Assembly (NCBI RefSeq): GCF_905475395.1
Contig: NC_058339.1
Location: 37,705,172 to 37,769,171 of the forward strand
From: Chrysoperla carnea
Lineage: Eukaryota > Arthropoda > Insecta > Neuroptera > Chrysopidae
Direction: 5' to 3'
DNA: 64,000 nt
Position 1 is the first letter of the stretch. Each line of letters starts with the position of its first letter. Below the pieces are notes generated by a model. The model was not told the origin of the DNA and did no database searches. It worked only from the letters and a program-made list of their open reading frames with translations. The position numbers were made by a program, and so were the translations under genes. Positions 57,801 through 64,000 of this stretch are shown piece by piece.

Positions 57801-60800
57801 TTATCACTAATATAAGTACCGTTTTTAAATGGCTTCACACAAATATCAATGTCCCGGTAATGAACTTTATTTCGTTAACTACGATAGACACCAATAGATG
57901 TCAGGCAAAGTCGTTTTTGCAGTTTGTTTCAGTTTTTTCACGGACTAAACGAAATTTTCTAAAAACTAAACCTAACTAGATCGATTTTTCGCCCCAAAAA
58001 ACCGTTGCATATTAATTTTCATGAAAATCGTTGGAGCCGTTTCCGAGATTGCTGACACCAAAGTTTTATGATATAAAATATTTTTGTAAATATTAGACTT
58101 AAATTTGTTCGGGAGCTGTCTTGCGACGAAAATAAGACTAGCAGGTATACAAGAAGCAGGTATTTATGAATTCTAGACACCTATAAACAAATAGTTGCAA
58201 AGAGCAACATACAACTTTTTTCGATATTCAAGTTGAGTATAATAACTTTCTACCAGGAATTTAATAGAATAATTACTAAACAAAAAAAAACAACCTACAC
58301 TTATAATGTGATGTAAAACAAGTATTATAAATTTAAAAATTCATTTTTTTATCTGTCTATAAAATATTTAACTTAACTTTCTTCATGGACGTAAAAGTAT
58401 GAAGTAATAGACAAAAGGTCATCATTTTGAAATTTAGCTCCACAATTTTAACTGTAAAAAAATATTGATACATGAATAATTTAAAATATTTTATTTGGCA
58501 AATTAAATTTATTACTTACTACTGAAATTTATGGCTGAAAGAGCAGAGCTTGTCTTTTGCTTTCACCATTCATTCTGTAGATATTATATCCCTTAAGGAT
58601 GTCAAAATATCCTACTTTGTTGTTTAAATAGTAAATCTCTTACCATTTTTATAATCAAATTAGAGAAAAATCTTCTAAAAAACCCTCCCTTTAACATCAA
58701 CCTACAGCTACGTTGAACGATGGCTTTTGAACTCTCATAAATAATAAGAAAATTTGGGGTAGTGTCTGTGCCATAGGTAGTGAATATTTTTTTAAATGGT
58801 GGAAGCAATGTGAAGCCAAAGAAGTTTATAGTATATTTACATAGAAAAAAATGTTTCGAGGATAAAGTAACGCTTAACATTTGAGTTTTTTGGAAACCAA
58901 TATCTGAGAAAGTTTGTCTCTTGAAAGATTTCTACAAGTAATGTTGTATTACTCGTTTTAATTATTCAAGAAAGTTTACAAAAAAACTTACAAAATTGAT
59001 TCAAAAATTAATTTTCTACAATTAATTGTTTAGAAGATAATTGTTTACATGAGTTAAATAAATTTAACAAAAAATGATTTTCAATAAAGTTTCCGGTAAT
59101 TTAATATAATCGATTATTGTAAAAATAGATTAATTAAATGGTTTAGTAAATTAATTCAATATTAAATTACACGTGTAAATAATATTATAAATATGTTTTT
59201 TAATTATACTTATAAATAAATCATCTTAACATCAGTTTAACTGAATTAAATTATATCAAAAAATAATTAATTCATTTTTATATTATTTAAATAAATATTT
59301 TATTTCAATTCTGAATGAAATTGTTGCAATATTACTTTTTAATAAAATAATACAAAAAGGATACTAATTAAATGTTTTATATTGAAAAATTAGACTAAAT
59401 ATAACGTAAATTTAGATCTTTCTTGCATTTCCATAAACTACTGCCGTGTAAACTTCTGCAGCGGGACAAACCCTGGGAGATATATTCGGACATGCAACAA
59501 TTTTCATAGATACTTGAAGAAGTGACTATCGCTGTACCTTCGCAGAAGTCATGTGCCAATGGAAATTGAACGCTCTAGTTATATAATATAGAATTAGTAC
59601 ACAGCATATTCCAAGGCAAAAAATCTTATAAAGGTAGTTATCTTTGTACAATATTGTAAAAATAGTGTACTACATCATACAGCAGTGGTGTGTACATATG
59701 ATATGCTTAGCACACTCAAATAAATATTAATTTTAACATGCTTTTAACTCAACTGTCCATTTATCACGTATTCTGTATGATAATAGCATGATAATAAACA
59801 TCTGTAATTCTGTATATAATAGACATCTCTCTTACACTACTTATACTCTAAATATATATACATGCACAAATTCTTGAATGTTCAGTTAGTTTTTTGAAAA
59901 TATCTTAAATCTAGTTTTTTTTCTATAATTAAAAAACTTATTAAAAACACAACAAAACGCAACCTTTATCCTATGCTCTTCATGTTAATTATCCGAACTT
60001 TAATTGTATTTAAGTCGAGTTACAGACGGTCAATCGACTTCAAATTTTTTTGGTTAATGTATTATTATATTCCTAATAAGTATACACAAGTTTAGAATTT
60101 TCTGTCGATATGCCCATTGCAAGACAACAACTTTAACCGAATACAAACGCGGAATAATGATTTAAATTTAAGTTATATCATATCCATTATCCAATATGCA
60201 TTAAATTTATAAAGGAAATACTTCAGACACTTTTCGATTTAGTAATTCATTAATGATTATTTTTACGCTTAAAGCGAGATCTATAAAAATTTTACAACCG
60301 TTTAAAAAAAAGAACCAATTCACTATATCATGATGGTGTACGGAAATTGTTAAAATAGCTGAGAAAGTATTTATAATATTTAATATTAAATTTAATTGCT
60401 ACTTGAATAAAAGTGTAATTTATTGTAAAATTTTCTCTTATGATGACCATCATAATATTTAAACAGATATAGATACATACATAGATACAAAAAGATATTT
60501 AAATATACATACAAATATGTATCTTATATAATTGTAAATAATATCTTTTGTAGTGTAGGCAGTTTTATCAAATACAAACAGTAATTTTATTTCTTGAAAT
60601 AATAATTTAAATAAAATTATAAATGTAGCTGGGCAGAAATAAACTCTACTTCGAGTATAATATAGGTTGAAAAAAGTATCGAAATGTTATCACCATTAAG
60701 GTGATTGTAAACCAACTGTATTGAAAAAAAGTTTTGGTTTATTGCACGGTACATGCATATAAACCAAATGCATGCTTTATAGTAAAGTAATAAGTTATTT

Positions 60801-61183
60801 TTGGCTTTACAATACCACGCAACTACAAAAGTATATAATATATTGTGTGCAAGCGATGATTATCAATTTGATAATAGAAATTTCTCTCTTCAATCATCAA
60901 TACTCTAACTATAGTCGTCTCTGTTCATCAAATGATGGATCTTCATGAACTCGTAATAAAATTTAAATTTTGTTGTTATATCATCGGCAACCTTATATTT
61001 TTATGGTACCTATTACTATTAACTACAAGATTGTCTAAATATTTAAGATAAAAAACACTTTTTAGATTTTTTGATATAGAAATATCCAATTGAAAAAGAT
61101 CCTATATAATACATCCTTTTTTCTATTCTAACTTTCTTCTAACTTTGAACAATAAAATAACAATGAAAAGCCCAGTGATCTAG
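57801..61183. other. Non-coding AT-rich stretch
   Basis: No supported gene. A 92-codon minus-strand frame at 58602-58880 is rich in Phe, Leu and Lys and has no recognisable domain. Otherwise simple AT-rich DNA. Confidence 0.4.
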
Positions 61184-61546
61184 GGTCACACACACATAAT
61201 TGATATTCCTATATAATACATACCTAATATGCACCCTCACGGGTAAACATTGATGTTTACGAAAAAATTTTCCAAACAAAAGTTGTTCTTTCATTCTATA
61301 TCTGACAGTTAATTGACCCACGACTCAATTGACCTATGTGGCTCATTTACGAATTTGACCTAACTTTTTACGTCCTAAAGAAGCTATATAACTTTCAGCT
61401 TGATATCTCTTTTCGTTTGAGTTATCCTGTTGACAGACTGAAAGACGGACAAACAGACAGACAGTACTAATTAAGTGAATGCACACACATATGAAAATTT
61501 TGTTCGTATCATCAATATTTTTTAGCATAACAAACTAAAAATGGTA
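61184..61546 (+). repeat. Element R-M, copy H (5' truncated, diverged)
   Basis: Starts at the TCACACACACATAATTGATA stretch, so the first 120 bases of the element are missing, and runs through CCTCACGGGTAAACATTGATG, TTTTTACGTCCTAAAG and GACGGACAAACAGACAGACAG to AACAAACT. It is the most diverged copy. Two 60-codon minus-strand frames that cover it are not genes. Confidence 0.75.
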
Positions 61547-64000
61547 AAAATTTTCTACATGACATTATTTATCGATCTTTCCTTCTTCATATTTCTATTA
61601 ATCATTACTAAATAATTTATTTTTGACTTTCATTAGAAAAACCGTTAATTTTATCAGAAAATACAATTTTCTTAAGTCTTTCTATAGCAATTTGAGGTGA
61701 AAAGTTTAACGATCAATATACAAATTTATCAAAAAACCGTAAAATTAAACAAATCCAGAAAATTAGTAAGAGTAAAATTTTGTTGAGGTTCCAATGACAC
61801 CAGGTCAAAAAATTGGACAAGTTTTAAACGGTATGTTAAATTACTTTTAAGAAATATTAATCAATTTTGTATTACTTGTATATTTATTATTATAAAACAG
61901 TTTTGCTCAGCTTTGTTAAAATATTTGCAAATAATAATAAGAATAGTACAAAAGGAATTGTAATGAATTTGAATCACGCAAAAAAATATGATAAAATATA
62001 TACGTACAAATTTAGACAAATATTAATTATTTATGTGTTTAATGTATTATTATTAAATAATGTTGTTAAGTATATTTAAAAAATAATAATTACTTTCTTT
62101 ACTTTAATAAGTAACTTCTTTAATTATTATTTATTTAACACAAAATGTTAACATCTGTACTTATTTATACATTTACAAATATTTATTTGATACTACATGT
62201 ATTTTACATTTTGATATTGAATTATTTAAATTTTTTATTGTTTTTATGATAATTGATTGAAATATGCTTTAAAAGCACAACAAGACTACTACAAGAAACA
62301 AAAACTTGTTTCTGATGAAGCAAAAAATTTGTCTTGAACCTTAATGTTATCAATGAATCTTTCAGTAAAGTATCTAAGGAAAATGCAGTTTAATTTTGAT
62401 AATTTATCTGATGTCGTAATAAAATTAAAGAACACGCTACAAAAAACAATTATGACGGAAGCGATGTGAAGAACACTGAATGGCACTGGTGAAGCAAAAT
62501 TGATTTTTAGTATTAAATAAAAAAATTTTACTCTAAAGGTCTTGAATGAATGAATGTTAAATGAATTATTTTTGCTCATAATTACACTATATTAATTAAT
62601 ATGTTTACTTTGTACTCGGGAGAAAGAACTAATTCTATAATTAACCAAAAAATTAACAATAAGAATTAAAAGTAAACATAGTGAATTTTAGCAATAGGGA
62701 ATTTATTGAAATGAATCATTATTGCGAGCGAACCTATGGACAAAAGCTAGTATATCATAATTATGTGAAGTAATTAAAATCAACAGTCTGTACCCAGATA
62801 TTTTAATCAACAAAAAAAATATAATAATTAATTTATAAAAAATTTTTAATAATTTTATTAGTATTACATTCAAAAAGGCGAAATGTATGCTTATTCACAA
62901 AGAAACAAAATATAAATTAATATTAATTGGAGAAATTATTCTTTAATTATTTGATTTACCAAATTTATTTAATTGTTTTTTTAAAATAACAAACTTATTA
63001 TTGTTTTGCATTTTTTAACTTTCCGAGGAATAAATTTGCAAAGTTAAATTCCGAAAGCTATTTGAAGCTAAAATTAATGTATTCAAAATTTCATAAATTA
63101 ATTTTTTATCTCATTATTAAATAAGTAATGTATATTATATACGTGTTGGGAAAAATTTATCAAAACCTTTCTTTAAAGCGGATAGACATAAAATATTCAA
63201 TAATAAAAAAAAATTTAATTATACGCAAATATTTTGTAAATGTGGAAAAACCGAAAATATGTTATAAAATTATTAACATGCGAAGTTACTGATCTGTTCG
63301 AATTACTAGGAAAAGTTTGGTCTGATTTACAAATTTAAATTTTATGTTTTCTTACAAAACCAAAAAAATATTGTGAAAATTAAAATAATAAATTTGGAAA
63401 TTCGAAAGCAAAATAACACAATTAAATATGTTCTACAATATTCCATTTCGAAATGATGATCTTTAATTCCGAATTTTATAAATCAATTACCTATTAAACT
63501 TTATAATTTTTACATTCCCTAAGGAAAATGAACAACATTCCTAAAATTCAAAATAATAAGCCAAATAGAAACTATTGGCCGGACATTTACATGAATGCGA
63601 TTTTCGTAAATTTTGGATCAAATTGATTTTAGTAGATAATTTTGATTAAAACTATGAACCCAAAAATGTTTACCCTTAAAATATAAAAAAAAAGTAATTG
63701 CCTGCTATTTAAATACAATGAATTCTGTGAAACCGATACAATCTTCTAGAATGTGATCTTATTTATCGTTTTCAAGATCAGCCCTTCAAAATTTGAATAT
63801 ATTTTAGATTCTCTGAATAATCAATTAACATACGGATACTTAAAGAATGCAAGTTATCAATAATAAAATTAATTATAAGTAAGCAAATTATTCACGCAAG
63901 AAAATAAATAACATTCTTTAAAATTTGTTATATTAAAAAATTGTATATACATTGTTAATTAATGCATAATTAATTGATTAAAAATAATATTAAAAATACC
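61547..64000. other. Non-coding AT-rich stretch to the window end
   Basis: No gene, RNA or defined repeat seen. The 96-codon minus-strand frame at 62289-62579 is of ordinary AT-rich composition, with no domain I recognise. Confidence 0.4.

Noticed and set aside
58602-58880. 92-codon minus-strand frame
   Set aside because: Composition is typical of chance frames in AT-rich DNA, with no domain, signal or splice partner.
1-64000. CRISPR arrays, rRNA genes, viral genes, operons
   Set aside because: No regular spaced repeats with unique spacers, no rRNA-like blocks and no viral protein frames were seen; gene structure is that of an animal nuclear genome.

Overview
This window looks like nuclear DNA from an insect. 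It is very AT-rich, its genes are split by introns with GT/AG borders, and it carries a tRNA-Leu(CAA) gene with an intron. Short secreted His/Gly-rich proteins of an insect-extracellular-matrix type sit in a sea of decayed transposons, SINE-like elements and microsatellite-bearing repeats. The order cannot be fixed from the sequence alone. There is no rRNA, CRISPR array, operon or other prokaryotic signal.

Layout. (1) 2.0-5.1 kb, + strand: 3' part of a small secreted His-rich protein (signal-peptide exon 2011-2063, His-rich last exon 4827-5058; first coding exon not found). (2) 5.1-15.0 kb: non-coding, with a few dispersed repeats. (3) 15.0-18.1 kb, + strand: complete three-exon gene for a 523-residue secreted protein with a His/Pro-rich half and an Asn/Gln/Tyr-rich half. 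(4) 18.4-19.4 kb: a long foldback repeat and a hAT-like MITE just after that gene. (5) 24.2-29.0 kb, - strand: complete three-exon gene for a 151-residue secreted Gly/His-rich protein with a good TATA box. (6) 29-43 kb: non-coding, with SINEs, foldback elements and a retroposed element with 13-bp target duplications. (7) 43.25-43.37 kb: tRNA-Leu(CAA), - strand. (8) 44.2-45.7 kb, + strand: complete three-exon gene for an unrecognised 305-residue protein. (9) 45.7-64 kb: repeats only, including most copies of a roughly 0.5-kb microsatellite-bearing element and a pogo/Tigger remnant that still encodes the transposase N-terminal helix-turn-helix.

The main biological result is that the three His/Gly-rich genes are paralogues. 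Each has a signal peptide, then a phase-2 intron, then a short core resembling H-K-K-(I/V)-(I/V)-I-H-(I/V)-P-Y followed by H-T-H-T. After the core each has its own low-complexity tail: poly-His, His/Pro then Asn/Gln, or Gly/His. I infer an extracellular (cuticle, silk, eggshell or gland) structural or metal-binding role; this is not shown by the sequence. The rest of the window is mainly a record of small non-autonomous mobile elements.
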